The notes under the pieces were generated by a model. That model had not been told where the DNA came from. It ran no database searches and was given only the letters and a program-made list of their open reading frames with translations. Below are positions 50,004 to 60,034 of a stretch of 64,000 bases of DNA, piece after piece (the first letter of the stretch is position 1; each line of letters starts with the position of its first letter). The DNA lies in NCBI GenBank assembly GCA_947166905.1, contig CAMVFZ010000002.1:1-64000 (forward strand), in the 5' to 3' direction. Made by a program: the position numbers and the translations under genes. This DNA comes from an uncultured Prevotellaceae bacterium (lineage in GTDB: Bacteria; Bacteroidota; Bacteroidia; Bacteroidales; UBA932).

Positions 50004-50011
50004 CAAATTTA
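50004..50011 (-). promoter_or_regulatory. Likely -7 box of the lrp gene
   Basis: TAAATTTG on the minus strand, 65 bases before the lrp ATG; no clear -33 element. Confidence 0.45.
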
Positions 50012-50038
50012 GAAAATATTTCCATATTTTAATAGACT

Positions 50039-50070
50039 ATTGTTTCTTTTTTCTACGCATCCTAATTTTG
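50039..50070 (+). promoter_or_regulatory. Promoter of the metY-metX-thrA-asd operon
   Basis: ATTG (50039-50042) and TAATTTTG (50063-50070) lie 20 bases apart, about 20 bases before the metY ATG. The intergenic region is AT-rich and could hold Lrp-family sites. Confidence 0.65.
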
Positions 50071-50090
50071 CACCGTAAATTATTACTGAA

Positions 50091-51389
50091 ATGAGCGTAG
50101 AGACAAGAAAACAGGGCATCGGAACAAGATGCGTACACGCCGGCTACAATCCCGGAAAAGGGGAGCCCAGGCAGATTCCCGTGATTCAAAGCACAACCTT
50201 CAAATACCAGACATCGGAGCAGATGGGAAAGCTCTTCGACCTGGAAGAAAGCGGATATTTCTATTCCCGCCTTCAGAACCCTACCAACGACCATGTGGCT
50301 GCAAAAATAGCCAATCTGGAAGGCGGAGTGGCCGCCATGCTGACATCATCCGGCCAGGCTGCCAACCTGATTGCCTGGCTTAACCTTTGCCAGGCCGGCG
50401 ACCATATTGTCAGTGCCGGCAACATTTATGGCGGTACCTTCAACCTTTTGGGTACCTCCCTTGGCAAACTTGGTATTGAAGTGACCTTTGTGAATCCCGA
50501 TGCAAGCGAAGAAGAAATCTCTGCCGCCATACGCCCGCAGACCAAACTGGTATTTGGAGAGACCCTTTCTAATCCGGGTGTAGAAGTGCTTGATATAGAG
50601 AAGTTTGCAAAGATTGCCCACTCTCACGGAGTGCCGCTGATTATTGACAATACCTTTGCTACACCTATACTTTGCAGGCCATTCGAATTCGGGGCCGATA
50701 TAGTAACCCACTCCACAACCAAGTATATGGACGGACATGGCGTGGCTGTTGGCGGAGCAATTGTGGACAGCGGCAACTTCGACTGGGAAGCGCATGCCGA
50801 CAAGTTCCCCGGCCTTTGCACCCCGGATGCTTCATATCATGGCCTTGTTTATACAAAGGCCTTTGGTAAGAACGCCTTCATAGTTAAGGCTACAAGCCAG
50901 CTGATGAGGGACTTCGGCGCCATACAGAGCCCCCAGAATGCTTTTTATCTTAACCTTGGCCTGCAGAGCCTGCATCTTAGGATCAAGCGTCATAGCGAGA
51001 GCGCTCTTGCCGTTGCCCGCTTCCTGGCCGGCCATCCGGACGTAGCCTGGGTAAAGTATCCCGGCCTTGAGACTGATAAGCATCATGCCGATGCCGTTAA
51101 ATACCTTCAGGGCGGCTTCAGCGGAGTAATGTGCATAGGCCTTAAAGGTGACAGGGAATTCAGCAAGAAGTTCATCGATTCCCTGCAGCTTATAACTATT
51201 GAAACTCATGTTGCCGACTGCCACAGCTGCATTCTGCATCCGGCTTCACATACCCATCGCCAGTTGACTGACGAGCAGCTGAGGGCTGCTGGAATAGCAC
51301 CGGAGCTTATGAGGCTTAGCATCGGCCTTGAAGATGCTGAAGACGTAATCGCAGACCTTGAACAGGCCCTTGAAGCAGCGCATAAATGA
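50091..51389 (+). CDS. metY: O-acetylhomoserine sulfhydrylase (PLP-dependent)
   Basis: A 432-residue Cys/Met-metabolism enzyme forming homocysteine from O-acetylhomoserine and sulfide. GTRCVHAGYNPGKGEPRQIP and YSRLQNPTNDHVAAKIANLE are typical of the long MetY branch; IIDNTFATPILCRPFEFGAD and THSTTKYMDGHG (PLP lysine) are intact. An O-succinyl substrate or gamma-lyase activity is less likely given the 432-residue length and the metX next to it. Overlaps metX by 4 bases. Confidence 0.93.
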   Translation: MSVETRKQGIGTRCVHAGYNPGKGEPRQIPVIQSTTFKYQTSEQMGKLFDLEESGYFYSRLQNPTNDHVAAKIANLEGGVAAMLTSSGQAANLIAWLNLCQAGDHIVSAGNIYGGTFNLLGTSLGKLGIEVTFVNPDASEEEISAAIRPQTKLVFGETLSNPGVEVLDIEKFAKIAHSHGVPLIIDNTFATPILCRPFEFGADIVTHSTTKYMDGHGVAVGGAIVDSGNFDWEAHADKFPGLCTPDASYHGLVYTKAFGKNAFIVKATSQLMRDFGAIQSPQNAFYLNLGLQSLHLRIKRHSESALAVARFLAGHPDVAWVKYPGLETDKHHADAVKYLQGGFSGVMCIGLKGDREFSKKFIDSLQLITIETHVADCHSCILHPASHTHRQLTDEQLRAAGIAPELMRLSIGLEDAEDVIADLEQALEAAHK

Positions 51390-52399
51390 TAAGGCAAGCA
51401 CTTGACATACAAAACTTTAAGCTAGAGGCCGGTGGCTGTCTGGAAGATCTGCACATAGTTTATCACACTGCAGGCCCAAAGGACGGCAAGGTAATCTGGG
51501 TGTGCCATGCGCTTACCGCTAACAGCGATGTAGAGGACTGGTGGCCTCAGGTGGCCGGGCCAGGAAAATTGATCGATACGGACAAGTACTTTGTGGTCTG
51601 TGTAAATCTAATAGGCTCACCCTACGGTACAACTGGCCCGGCCAGCATCAACCCGGCTACCGGGAAGCCTTACTTGCTGGACTTTCCGGCAGTTACTGTA
51701 AGGGATACTGTAGAAGCGCTTGTCCTTGTACGTAAACATTTGGGAATTAAGAAAATTGGATTGTTGATTGGAAGCTCTGTGGGCGGTTATCAGGCCATAG
51801 AATGGGCTGTTAGGGAGCCGGATGTATTTGAGAATGTGGCGTTTATGGCTACTGCTCCAAGAATCTCCCCTTGGATGACAGCCTGGACAGAAACCCAGAG
51901 GATGGCCCTGGAAGCAGATCAGACCTTCCGCCAGGCCGCATCCGTAAAGGGCGGCGAGGCCGGACTTCGTTGCGCGCGTGCCCAGGCGCTCATTTCTTAC
52001 AGATGCTTCCGCGGTTACGGGCTGCGCCAGAGCGAGCCTTCAGATGACTGCCTTTTTGCCGGCAGGGCGGCTTCTTATCAGCGCCATCAGGGAGAAAAAC
52101 TCCCGGCCCGCGGTTTTGATGCCTATTCTTATTACTATATTTGCAATGCTATGGACAGCCATAACGTAGGCCGTGGACGCGGCGGCGTGGCTGCTGCATT
52201 GGGACGTATAAAGGCCAGTGCTACAGTTGCTTATATAGATACTGACGGCATCTTTCCGCCTGAAGAAACCCTGTCCTGGGCCGGATCCATACCTGGCGTC
52301 AGGATAGAAGAAATAAAATCGGACTTCGGTCACGACGGCTTTTTGCTGGAGACCGAACAATTAACCAGAATCATCGGACCTGTAATATGCAAGTTATAA
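51386..52399 (+). CDS. metX: Homoserine O-acetyltransferase
   Basis: A 337-residue alpha/beta-hydrolase enzyme giving O-acetylhomoserine. WVCHALTANSDVEDWWPQ and VNLIGSPYGTTGPASINP match MetX. The nucleophile Ser is in LIGSSVGGYQAIEWA, the Asp in DTDGIFPPEE and the His in FGHDGFLLE, completing the triad. It overlaps metY by 4 bases and thrA by 13, so all three are coupled. Confidence 0.93.
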   Translation: MIRQALDIQNFKLEAGGCLEDLHIVYHTAGPKDGKVIWVCHALTANSDVEDWWPQVAGPGKLIDTDKYFVVCVNLIGSPYGTTGPASINPATGKPYLLDFPAVTVRDTVEALVLVRKHLGIKKIGLLIGSSVGGYQAIEWAVREPDVFENVAFMATAPRISPWMTAWTETQRMALEADQTFRQAASVKGGEAGLRCARAQALISYRCFRGYGLRQSEPSDDCLFAGRAASYQRHQGEKLPARGFDAYSYYYICNAMDSHNVGRGRGGVAAALGRIKASATVAYIDTDGIFPPEETLSWAGSIPGVRIEEIKSDFGHDGFLLETEQLTRIIGPVICKL

Positions 52400-54744
52400 A
52401 GTTTGGAGGCACATCGGTTGCCAGACCTGAAAAGTTAGTAGATATTGTTTCAAAGGCCATCGGCAAGGATAGGACAATCCTTGTCTGTTCTGCCATAAGC
52501 GGCTGTACAGATGCCCTGATTGCCCTGGGAAACAAGGCTGCGGCAAAGGACCGTGCTTATCTTGAAGATCTGGAAGCCCTGAAGCAAAAGCATATTAGTT
52601 TGGCAGAGCAGCTGCTGGACAGCGGTTCGCTTGCTAAGACCCTTGCCATAGAAGAGGAACTGTTCGGCTCCCTGGCCGGCATCCTTCACGGAGTCTATTT
52701 GCTTGGAGAGCTCAGTAAAACCAGCCTGGACGCTGTCCAGAGCTTTGGAGAGCTGTTTTCTACCCGCATTCTGGAGGCTAAATTCACTGCGCTTGGCATC
52801 TCCTGCAAATGGTTGGATGCGCGCGGAATCATTATTTCTGATGCAGGTGTAGTGGACACGGCAGCCAGCTATGCAAACATAGAAAAAGCCATCGCTGCGC
52901 ATGCACGTACAAAGCTTTTCATTGTGCCTGGCTTTATAGCTTCTGACAGTCTTGGACGAACCAGCACTCTTGGCAGGGGAGGCTCCGACTACACGGCAGC
53001 CCTTTTTGCTGCCGGAATCAAGGCCCGTCTTGTAGAGATCTGGACCGATGTTCCCGGCATAATGACGGCCAATCCAAAGACGGTCCCGGGCGCAAAAACA
53101 GTAAGGAACATTTCTTACCGTGCCGCCCAGGAATTGTCCCACTTTGGGGCCAAGGTAATCTTTCCTCCTACCATCCAACCCGTTGTGGCAGAGGGAATTC
53201 CAATCTACGTAAAGAATACTTTTGACCCGGCGGACGAAGGCACACTTGTAGAGAAAAATCCTCCGCGTAGGGAGGATGCTCTTCTGGGTATTTCAAACTC
53301 TGACAAGATAGCCCTTATCTCTTTGGAAGGCAGCGGAATGGTGGGTATTCCGGGCTTTTCTTCACGCCTTTTCGAGGCCCTGAGCCGCGCCGGAATCAAC
53401 ATTATACTTATTACTCAGGCCTCTTCTGTGCACACCATGTGTATAGCAATTGCAGAGAAGGATGCCCCGCTTGCCAAGAAGGCTGCCGATGCCTGCTTTG
53501 CCTACGAGATCTCCATGGGTAAAATCAATCCGCTTAAGGTAGAGCCTGGTTATTCCATTGTCTGCCTTGTGGGCGACAATATCCTTGGTCACAGTGGCGC
53601 AACCGGAAGGATGCTTTCTGCAATTGATTCCGCAGGCATACGCGTAAGGGCTACGGCGCAGGGTTCTTCAGAAAGAAACATTTCCGTTATTGTCCCTTCA
53701 GAGGATGCAGAAGATGCAATCCGCGCCATACACAAAGAGTTCTTTGAGAAGGCCGCATCACGAAAGGTGCATCTTTTTATTGCCGGCTACGGTCAGGTTG
53801 GAAAAGCCCTTGTAAAGATAGTTGAAAACAATTCCAAGACTATAGCAGAGCGTACGGGCAAAGAGCTGATTATCAGTGGCATAGCCAATAGTAAGCGTTA
53901 CCTTGTAAATGCGGCTGGAGTAAATGCAGCAGAGCTTGCCGATGGTACTGAAGGCAGCATCTTTGAAGCCCTTGAAGGCGGCGTTCCGCCGGAATCTATC
54001 TTTGTGGATTGTACGGCAAGCAGCACTACGGCGGTGCGCTACGCGGCCCTGCTGGATGCAGGCGTCAAAGGCATTGTCGCCTGCAACAAGCTGCCCTTCT
54101 CGGGCAGCTGGCAAAGCTACACGCAGCTTTGCCGCAGCGCCGCCTCCCACGGCGCCCATCTCAGGTACGAGACCACGGTAGGAGCCGCCCTCCCGGTCCT
54201 GGATACATTGGAGCGCGTTGCCTGCTCAGGCGATAAGCTTATTAGCATAGAGGCTGTGGTTTCCGGTTCTCTTAACTACCTGTGTGACAATTACAAAGGT
54301 GATGATCTCAATACTGTCATAGAGGATGCCCGCGCAAGAGGCTACACAGAGCCTGATCCGGCGGAAGATCTTTCCGGAAGGGATGTGCTGCGCAAGCTCG
54401 TAATTATGGCCCGCGTTGCCGGAATTGCTTTGGAAGAAGCGGATATCGAGGCCCGTGCCTTCCCTCTGGAAGAAGCCATTAAGCATCTTTATGCCAAGGC
54501 TTCTGCACGCGGAAATGTGCTGCGCTATGTCGCCCGCCTCCAGAATAAGGAAGACGGAGTCGAGGCCAGCATCGGCATAGAAGAAATAGGCCCGGACAGC
54601 CCGCTTTACAAGCTTGACGGCACGGATAATTGCATAGTCATTACAACGGAGCAATATCCTGATTCAATAGTTATCAGAGGCTCCGGAGCAGGCCCTGAGC
54701 GCACTGCAGGCGGTGTTTTAAGTGATATTTTAAAGTGTATTTAA
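52387..54744 (+). CDS. thrA: Bifunctional aspartokinase/homoserine dehydrogenase
   Basis: A 785-residue fusion. The aspartokinase part (about 1-280) has VIKFGGTSVARPEK, LGRGGSDYTAALFA and EIWTDVPGIMTANP; ACT regulatory domains follow (about 300-450). The homoserine dehydrogenase part (about 455-785) begins LFIAGYGQVGKALV (NADP fold) with VVSGSLNYLCDNY and YTEPDPAEDLSGRDVLRKLVI. The fusion catalyses the first and third steps of the threonine/methionine branch. Feedback control through the ACT domains by threonine is likely, from family knowledge. Confidence 0.95.
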   Translation: MQVIKFGGTSVARPEKLVDIVSKAIGKDRTILVCSAISGCTDALIALGNKAAAKDRAYLEDLEALKQKHISLAEQLLDSGSLAKTLAIEEELFGSLAGILHGVYLLGELSKTSLDAVQSFGELFSTRILEAKFTALGISCKWLDARGIIISDAGVVDTAASYANIEKAIAAHARTKLFIVPGFIASDSLGRTSTLGRGGSDYTAALFAAGIKARLVEIWTDVPGIMTANPKTVPGAKTVRNISYRAAQELSHFGAKVIFPPTIQPVVAEGIPIYVKNTFDPADEGTLVEKNPPRREDALLGISNSDKIALISLEGSGMVGIPGFSSRLFEALSRAGINIILITQASSVHTMCIAIAEKDAPLAKKAADACFAYEISMGKINPLKVEPGYSIVCLVGDNILGHSGATGRMLSAIDSAGIRVRATAQGSSERNISVIVPSEDAEDAIRAIHKEFFEKAASRKVHLFIAGYGQVGKALVKIVENNSKTIAERTGKELIISGIANSKRYLVNAAGVNAAELADGTEGSIFEALEGGVPPESIFVDCTASSTTAVRYAALLDAGVKGIVACNKLPFSGSWQSYTQLCRSAASHGAHLRYETTVGAALPVLDTLERVACSGDKLISIEAVVSGSLNYLCDNYKGDDLNTVIEDARARGYTEPDPAEDLSGRDVLRKLVIMARVAGIALEEADIEARAFPLEEAIKHLYAKASARGNVLRYVARLQNKEDGVEASIGIEEIGPDSPLYKLDGTDNCIVITTEQYPDSIVIRGSGAGPERTAGGVLSDILKCI

Positions 54745-54745
54745 T

Positions 54746-55726
54746 ATGAAGGTAGCAGTTGTCGGCGCCACCGGCCTGGTTGGCGAAAAGATGTTGGAAG
54801 TACTGTACGAGCGCCGCTTCCCGGTAAGCGAAATTATCCCCGTGGCCTCTGAAAGATCTGTTGGCAAGAAGGTGCTCTTCGGAGGAAAGGCGTATACGGT
54901 TGTGAGCGTCGATGAGGCCCTTGCCCGCCGCCCCCAGCTTGCCTTGTTCTCTGCCGGAGCCACAGCATCCGGCGAGCTTGCTCCGCGTTTTGCCGCCATC
55001 GGCTGCCGTGTTGTGGACAATTCTTCCCGCTGGCGCATGGATCCTGCCGTCAAACTGATAGTTCCGGAAATCAACGGTCATATACTGACGGGGGACGATT
55101 ACATTATCGCTAATCCCAACTGTTCTACGATACAGATGATACTGCCTCTGGCTCCGCTTCACAGAAGATTCGGTATTAAGCGAATTGTAGTATCTACATA
55201 TCAATCAGTTACGGGAACGGGGCGCAAGGCGGTGGAAGAACTTTTCTCTGAGCGCTCCGGCAAGGAGACTCCCTGCGAAGCCTATCCTTACCCGATTGAC
55301 CTTAACGTGCTTCCTCATATAGACAGCTTCCTGGAAGATGGCTATACCAAGGAAGAAATGAAGATGGTGAACGAGACCCGCAAGATTCTTGATGCTCCGC
55401 AGATAGGCGTCAGCGCCACCACCGTGCGAGTCCCGGTCACAGGCGGCCACAGCGAGTCCGTCAATGTGGAATTCGAGCAGCCATATACCCTTGAAGAAGT
55501 AAGGCAGATACTTGAAAATACAGAAGGTGTCGTCCTGCAGGACAAGCCCCAGGAGATGCTTTATCCCATGCCCCTTTATGCCCTGGGCCGCGATGAAGTC
55601 TTTGTCGGGCGCCTTCGCAGGGACCCTTCTGCCCCTAATGCCCTTAATCTTTGGTGCGTTGCAGACAACCTCCGCAAAGGCGCCGCCACTAATGCCGTCC
55701 AGATAGCCGAACTCTTCCTGAACTAG
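54746..55726 (+). CDS. asd: Aspartate-semialdehyde dehydrogenase
   Basis: A 326-residue enzyme that reduces aspartyl phosphate to the semialdehyde, the step between the two ThrA activities. [18 protein letters not shown] binds [21 protein letters not shown] carries the catalytic Cys, and [16 protein letters not shown] the active-site His region. It begins one base after thrA's stop. With metYX-thrA it completes aspartate to homoserine apart from an additional lysine branch elsewhere. Confidence 0.95.
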   Translation: MKVAVVGATGLVGEKMLEVLYERRFPVSEIIPVASERSVGKKVLFGGKAYTVVSVDEALARRPQLALFSAGATASGELAPRFAAIGCRVVDNSSRWRMDPAVKLIVPEINGHILTGDDYIIANPNCSTIQMILPLAPLHRRFGIKRIVVSTYQSVTGTGRKAVEELFSERSGKETPCEAYPYPIDLNVLPHIDSFLEDGYTKEEMKMVNETRKILDAPQIGVSATTVRVPVTGGHSESVNVEFEQPYTLEEVRQILENTEGVVLQDKPQEMLYPMPLYALGRDEVFVGRLRRDPSAPNALNLWCVADNLRKGAATNAVQIAELFLN

Positions 55727-55751
55727 TCTGGTTTTTGTCGGAAAGTATTCC

Positions 55752-55759
55752 TATATTTG
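55752..55759 (+). promoter_or_regulatory. Likely -7 box for the amidohydrolase gene
   Basis: TATATTTG lies 17 bases before the ATG at 55776. The nearest TTTG (55734-55737) is only 14 bases upstream, so the -33 element is poor; the gene may also be read through from asd. Confidence 0.4.
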
Positions 55760-55775
55760 TGGAAATTGCTTTGCT

Positions 55776-57407
55776 ATGGACAGACGGGATTTTATGAAGG
55801 TGTCGGCCCTTGGGGTCGCAAGCTTCGGCCTTGGCGGTTTTTTAGGCCGCAGTGTTTCCACAAAAAAGACATTTGACACTATCATCAGGAATGGTGTCGT
55901 TTATGTGGGCGACGGAAAGCCCGGAATTCATGGTGACATAGCCGTTAAAGGCGGCAGAATTGCAGCAATAGGACAAGACCTGGGCGACAGCGCAGACCTT
56001 GTCCTTGATGCTAAGGGCCACGTGGTTTGCCCCGGCTTTATAGATATCCACACCCATACGGACACCAATCTGCTGAAAGCGCCCAAAGGCGACAGCCGAA
56101 TCTATCAGGGCATAACCAGCGAGGTCGGAGGCAACTGCGGCCACGGTCCGTTCATCAATACTCAGTGGAAGGATATAGACGGCTTCTATCAGGCCCTGGA
56201 AGAGAATAAGATTGGAATCAACTATTCTTCTTTGGTCGGTCACGGAGACCTTCGTGAGGCTGTGGTTGGGCCATACAATGTAAAGGCCACGGACCAGCAG
56301 TTAAAGGAGATGTGCGCCCTGCTGGACAGGCAGCTGTCCCTTGGTGCCATAGGCCTCTCTTACGGCCTGGAATACGCTCCCGGCTGCTACAGCGACACAA
56401 GGGAAATGGTTGCCCTGAACAAGGTCATCGCCAAGCATAACGCGCTGTATTCCATTCATATGCGCAACGAGGACGACCATGTGCTTGAGGCTATGGACGA
56501 GGCCATCGAGGCCGCGCGTCAGTCAGGCGCCCGCCTTGAAATATCGCACCTGAAGGCCCAGAATCCTGCTAACTTCGACAAAATAGACCGAATGCTGGGC
56601 AAGATAGATGCCGCCCGGGCAAGCGGTATAGATGTGGCTACGGACCGTTACCCCTACACTGCTTTTTCTACTGGTTTTGATTGCTTCATACCCATAGAAC
56701 TGCGTGACGGTACCAGGGCTGATATACTGGCCCGTCTGAATGACCCTGCGGCCTGCGAAAAGATGCGCAGCTATGCCTACGGCCGTCTGGAACGCTTCGG
56801 TGGCCCCCAGCAGGTTGTCGTCGCCGGCTGCAAGAATGCTGCGAATGCAGAATATGCCGGAAAGAATCTTGCCGAATGCTGCAAGCTGTCCGGTCTGGAC
56901 GAATGGGAAATGATTCGTTACCTGCTGATTTCAGAAGATCTGGACGTAAACCAGGCCACCTTTGCCATGAAGGAAGAAAACCTTAAAAAGATTTATTCCC
57001 ACACCCTGGCTATGCCGGCTTCCGATGGCCTTGTATATTCGCCGGAAGGCGAATTGGGCCAGGAACTGCCGCATCCCCGTTCTTACGGCACCTTCCCCAG
57101 ATTCTTTGAAAAGTACGTACGTGAAGACAAGGTCGTAGATATGGCAACGGCCATCTACAAATGCACCGGACTGCCTGCTTCGCGCGCCAAATTCAAGGAA
57201 AGGGGACTGCTGATTCCCGGTTATGCCGCTGATATCACCATCTTCGATCCAGACACAATAGCAGACAAATGCACCTATGCCCAGCCGCACACGTTTCCTA
57301 CGGGCATAGAGCATGTTTTTGTGAACGGAGTGCAGGCTATCAGTGACGGCAGGCATACCGGAGCCCTTGCCGGAGTCATTCTGGGTAACGATCAACTTTC
57401 AAGATAA
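55776..57407 (+). CDS. N-acyl-D-amino-acid deacylase family amidohydrolase with Tat-type signal
   Basis: A 543-residue amidohydrolase. The N terminus [20 protein letters not shown] has the twin-arginine pattern RRDFMK followed by a hydrophobic stretch, so it is probably exported folded. The metal site begins [14 protein letters not shown] (HxH); [15 protein letters not shown] and ISHLKAQNP follow, then [11 protein letters not shown] and [12 protein letters not shown], matching D-aminoacylases. It releases D-amino acids or acts on related N-acyl or dihydropyrimidinase-like substrates; the real substrate is unknown. It follows asd after 50 bases and faces ybjQ. Confidence 0.87.
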   Translation: MDRRDFMKVSALGVASFGLGGFLGRSVSTKKTFDTIIRNGVVYVGDGKPGIHGDIAVKGGRIAAIGQDLGDSADLVLDAKGHVVCPGFIDIHTHTDTNLLKAPKGDSRIYQGITSEVGGNCGHGPFINTQWKDIDGFYQALEENKIGINYSSLVGHGDLREAVVGPYNVKATDQQLKEMCALLDRQLSLGAIGLSYGLEYAPGCYSDTREMVALNKVIAKHNALYSIHMRNEDDHVLEAMDEAIEAARQSGARLEISHLKAQNPANFDKIDRMLGKIDAARASGIDVATDRYPYTAFSTGFDCFIPIELRDGTRADILARLNDPAACEKMRSYAYGRLERFGGPQQVVVAGCKNAANAEYAGKNLAECCKLSGLDEWEMIRYLLISEDLDVNQATFAMKEENLKKIYSHTLAMPASDGLVYSPEGELGQELPHPRSYGTFPRFFEKYVREDKVVDMATAIYKCTGLPASRAKFKERGLLIPGYAADITIFDPDTIADKCTYAQPHTFPTGIEHVFVNGVQAISDGRHTGALAGVILGNDQLSR

Positions 57408-57408
57408 T

Positions 57409-57438
57409 TCAAACACAGTTACGGCCTCTATTTCTAGA
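57409..57438 (+). repeat. 30-bp inverted repeat, right copy (lrp 3'-end scar)
   Basis: This is an exact inverted copy of 49471-49500. In one frame it still encodes KHSYGLYF and a stop, the C terminus of the Lrp protein, with unrelated sequence on both sides. It lies between convergent genes. Confidence 0.85.
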
Positions 57439-57443
57439 GGCCG
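57424..57443. terminator. Hairpin between the amidohydrolase and YbjQ genes
   Basis: GGCCTCTA and TAGAGGCC form an 8-bp perfect stem with loop TTTC, partly within the repeat scar. There is no T tract on either strand, so it would be at most a weak terminator or an mRNA 3' stabiliser. Confidence 0.4.
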
Positions 57444-57457
57444 CTTCCTGCGCTAAA

Positions 57458-57778
57458 TTAGTCGATTATTACGCCGGTGCCGGAGGCGGTAACCATAAGC
57501 ATGGAGCCGCCGTCGCCAAGGGTTTCGTAGTCTATTTTGACTCCTACGATGGCGTTAGCGCCGTACTGTCCGGCCATGTTAACCATCTCCTGGATGGCTT
57601 GGCTGCGGGCTTTGTTCAGCTCGCCCTCGTATGCGTTTGTACGTCCGCCAACCAGGTTACGCCAGCTGGCAGCGATGTCTTTGAATGCGTTTACACCGGA
57701 GATTACTTCTCCGAATACAAGGCCACGGTATTCCTTAATGTTGTGGCCTTCAACTGATTGAGTTGTAGTAAGTATCAT
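57458..57778 (-). CDS. YbjQ/UPF0145 family protein
   Basis: A 106-residue protein of the YbjQ family: TTTQSVEGHNIKEYRGLVFG near the N terminus, a central EGELNKARSQAIQEM helix and GANAIVGVKIDYETLG...VTASGTGVII at the end. Family members form beta-barrel pentamers and some are annotated as heavy-metal-binding; function is not settled. It starts 12 bases after the S46 peptidase stop and is likely cotranscribed. Confidence 0.9.
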   Translation of the reverse strand: MILTTTQSVEGHNIKEYRGLVFGEVISGVNAFKDIAASWRNLVGGRTNAYEGELNKARSQAIQEMVNMAGQYGANAIVGVKIDYETLGDGGSMLMVTASGTGVIID

Positions 57779-57790
57779 AGCGTTAATAGA

Positions 57791-59872
57791 TTAGTCAACA
57801 AATTCCATTTCGTCAAAGAGATAGGCAGCGTGGCCGATGTACTCTATGTTAAAGAGCAGGTAGCGCACATCAAGTGAGATATTGCGGCAGAACTCCGGGT
57901 CAAAGGCGATGTCGCTCATGGTGCCTTCCCATACGCGGTCGAAGTTGATACCGATAAGGTTACCATCGGCATTGAGTACCGGGCTGCCGGAATTGCCTCC
58001 GGTTGTATGGTTGGTGGCCAGGAAGCAGACGGGCTGGTCTTCATGTCCGCCCTGGGCGTAGATGTCGCGGAGTACCTGCGGGATGTTGTAGTCGAAGATA
58101 TCCGGGTTGTCCTTCTCAATTATGCCCTTGAGGGTTGATACGGGACGGTAGTCGATGCCGTCGGCAGGGGAGTAGCCGGCAACTTTGCCATAGGCCACGC
58201 GAAGCGTCAGATTGGCATCGGGATAGAAATTCTTCTCTGGCTGGAAGTCCATCTGGCCCTGCATATAGTCGCGGTAGGCAAGGTTAATCTTGGAATTGAG
58301 CTTAACTACAACGGGCCTAAGGGTGTTGCGCTGCCATTCGTTGAAGGCATTGTACATCAGGGTGGCGGGGTCGTTCTTTACAAGGGTGGTGTCGGCGGCG
58401 GTAAGGGCGCGGACCTTAGCCTTGTCGGTGAATATGGACTTGCTGAAAACAGAGTCCTTCCAGGCCTCTACAGTGCCGTATTTGGCAAGCTGCTCCTTAT
58501 AGTAGGCCGGCAGCATGTCTTCTGACAGGTTCTCTCCAAGGGCCTTCATCATAGAAACGAAGATCTCTTCGTCGATGGGCTGATAGTAGTCTTTGTAGAA
58601 GTTTTCAATGCTGATGGCTTTAGACAGATCCTTTGATATATTAAGCTCCTTGAAGGATGCTACCATGTTGGCTACGGACAGAATCTCTATCGGACGGACG
58701 GTCTCGTTGTAATACTCGTATGCCCGATAGTAGGGGATGTATTCCTTGTACAGGCTGGAGAGTTTCTCCAGTACGCCGTCGTAGCGTTTACCCTTTGCCC
58801 ACTCTTTGAAGCGGGCCTCGTAGGCCTGTTTTGTGGCAACTGTCTTCATTTTGGCTATGCCCTTGGCCTCTCCCTGCCACTTCTTCCAGGCATTGGAAAC
58901 AGAGGCATATTTTGCAGAGTACTGGATGCGTACAGCCTGGCTCTGGTCCATGTGCTTCTTCATTATTTCAAGACGCTTTGTGCGCAGTGCAATCTTCTGA
59001 GGGTCAGATACTTCTGCGGTGTAGGCGGTCTCGTCGGAGGTGATGTATTCCTTGGTGCTTCCGGGGCAGCCGTAAACAAAGGTGAAGTCGTCTTCCTTTA
59101 CTCCGGCGCGGGAAATCTTGAAGAACTTCTTGGGGTGATAGGGCACGTTGTTTTGTGAATAAACGGCCGGATTGTTGTCGGCATCGGCATAAATGCGGAA
59201 GATGGAAAAGTCTCCAGTATGACGGGGCCACATCCAGTTGTCGGTGTCTCCACCAAATTTGCCGATGCTGGACGGGGGAGCGCCTACAAGGCGTACGTCG
59301 CTGTAAACGCGGAAGACAAATAGGAAGTACTGGTTGCCGTAGTACAGGGCCTCGACGCTGGCGGTGAGGCCTTTGGACTCGTCGCGGGCTGCGCGCATCA
59401 GCTTATTGGAATTCTCGCGGACAAGCTGGCTGCGCTCTTCTTCTGTCATCTCCGGCTTGTAACCTTCAAGTACCTGGGCAGTAACATCTTGCATATACTC
59501 CAGGAAGCTTACGGTAAGGCCGGGGTTGGGTAATTCCTCTCCTCTGTTAAGGGCCCAGAATCCGTCCTTCAGGTAGTCGTGTTCAACGCTGCTGTGCTTC
59601 TGGATGTAGCTGTATCCGCAATGATGGTTGGTGAAAATAAGGCCGTCATTTGATACCAGTTCTCCGGTACATCCGCGGCCGAAGAGGACCACGGCGTCCT
59701 TAAGGGAGGCCTGGTTGACGCTGTAAATGTCTTCGGCGGTCAGCTTGAAGCCTTTGGCTTGCATATCGCCGATACGCTGGGATATCAGCGCGGGCAGCCA
59801 CATGCCTTCATCGGCCCTGGCTGGCAGAATGGCCATAAGTGCAATGGCCAGAGGTAGCATAAATTTCTTCAT
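57791..59872 (-). CDS. S46-family dipeptidyl-peptidase, DPP11-like
   Basis: A 693-residue exopeptidase (ATG 59872; the track used an upstream TTG). A signal peptide ends near LPARA. The chymotrypsin-like triad is visible as TNHHCGYSYIQ (His), DTDNWMWPRHTGDFS (Asp) and TGGNSGSPVL (Ser). Eighteen residues after that Ser lies Arg in NFDRVW, the position that in Porphyromonas DPP11 is Arg673 (Asp/Glu specificity) and in DPP7 is Gly. It therefore probably releases dipeptides with Asp or Glu at P1. S46 peptidases are typical of peptide-using Bacteroidales and act in the periplasm. Confidence 0.92.
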   Translation of the reverse strand: MKKFMLPLAIALMAILPARADEGMWLPALISQRIGDMQAKGFKLTAEDIYSVNQASLKDAVVLFGRGCTGELVSNDGLIFTNHHCGYSYIQKHSSVEHDYLKDGFWALNRGEELPNPGLTVSFLEYMQDVTAQVLEGYKPEMTEEERSQLVRENSNKLMRAARDESKGLTASVEALYYGNQYFLFVFRVYSDVRLVGAPPSSIGKFGGDTDNWMWPRHTGDFSIFRIYADADNNPAVYSQNNVPYHPKKFFKISRAGVKEDDFTFVYGCPGSTKEYITSDETAYTAEVSDPQKIALRTKRLEIMKKHMDQSQAVRIQYSAKYASVSNAWKKWQGEAKGIAKMKTVATKQAYEARFKEWAKGKRYDGVLEKLSSLYKEYIPYYRAYEYYNETVRPIEILSVANMVASFKELNISKDLSKAISIENFYKDYYQPIDEEIFVSMMKALGENLSEDMLPAYYKEQLAKYGTVEAWKDSVFSKSIFTDKAKVRALTAADTTLVKNDPATLMYNAFNEWQRNTLRPVVVKLNSKINLAYRDYMQGQMDFQPEKNFYPDANLTLRVAYGKVAGYSPADGIDYRPVSTLKGIIEKDNPDIFDYNIPQVLRDIYAQGGHEDQPVCFLATNHTTGGNSGSPVLNADGNLIGINFDRVWEGTMSDIAFDPEFCRNISLDVRYLLFNIEYIGHAAYLFDEMEFVD

Positions 59873-59971
59873 ATCAATCAATTAATTTGTTTATCATCTT
59901 TTCCGGCCCCGTGATCCGTGGCTCATCCAAATTACCTGCGTGTTTGTCAAAAGACATTATCTAGAACTTCT

Positions 59972-60004
59972 TTTGCGCAAGTTAACAAAAAATTCTTATA
60001 TTTA
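59972..60004 (+). promoter_or_regulatory. Promoter of the thioredoxin-like lipoprotein gene
   Basis: TTTG (59972-59975) and TATATTTA (59997-60004, one mismatch at the last base) are 21 bases apart, about 30 bases before the ATG at 60035. This also argues for ATG 60035 over the track start at 59918. Confidence 0.6.
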
Positions 60005-60034
60005 CACGATACGATTATTTTAACACAGTATTAT

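Noticed and set aside
59918-60034. 39-residue extension of the thioredoxin-like lipoprotein
   Set aside because: It would bury a clear lipoprotein signal peptide and would run through the predicted promoter.
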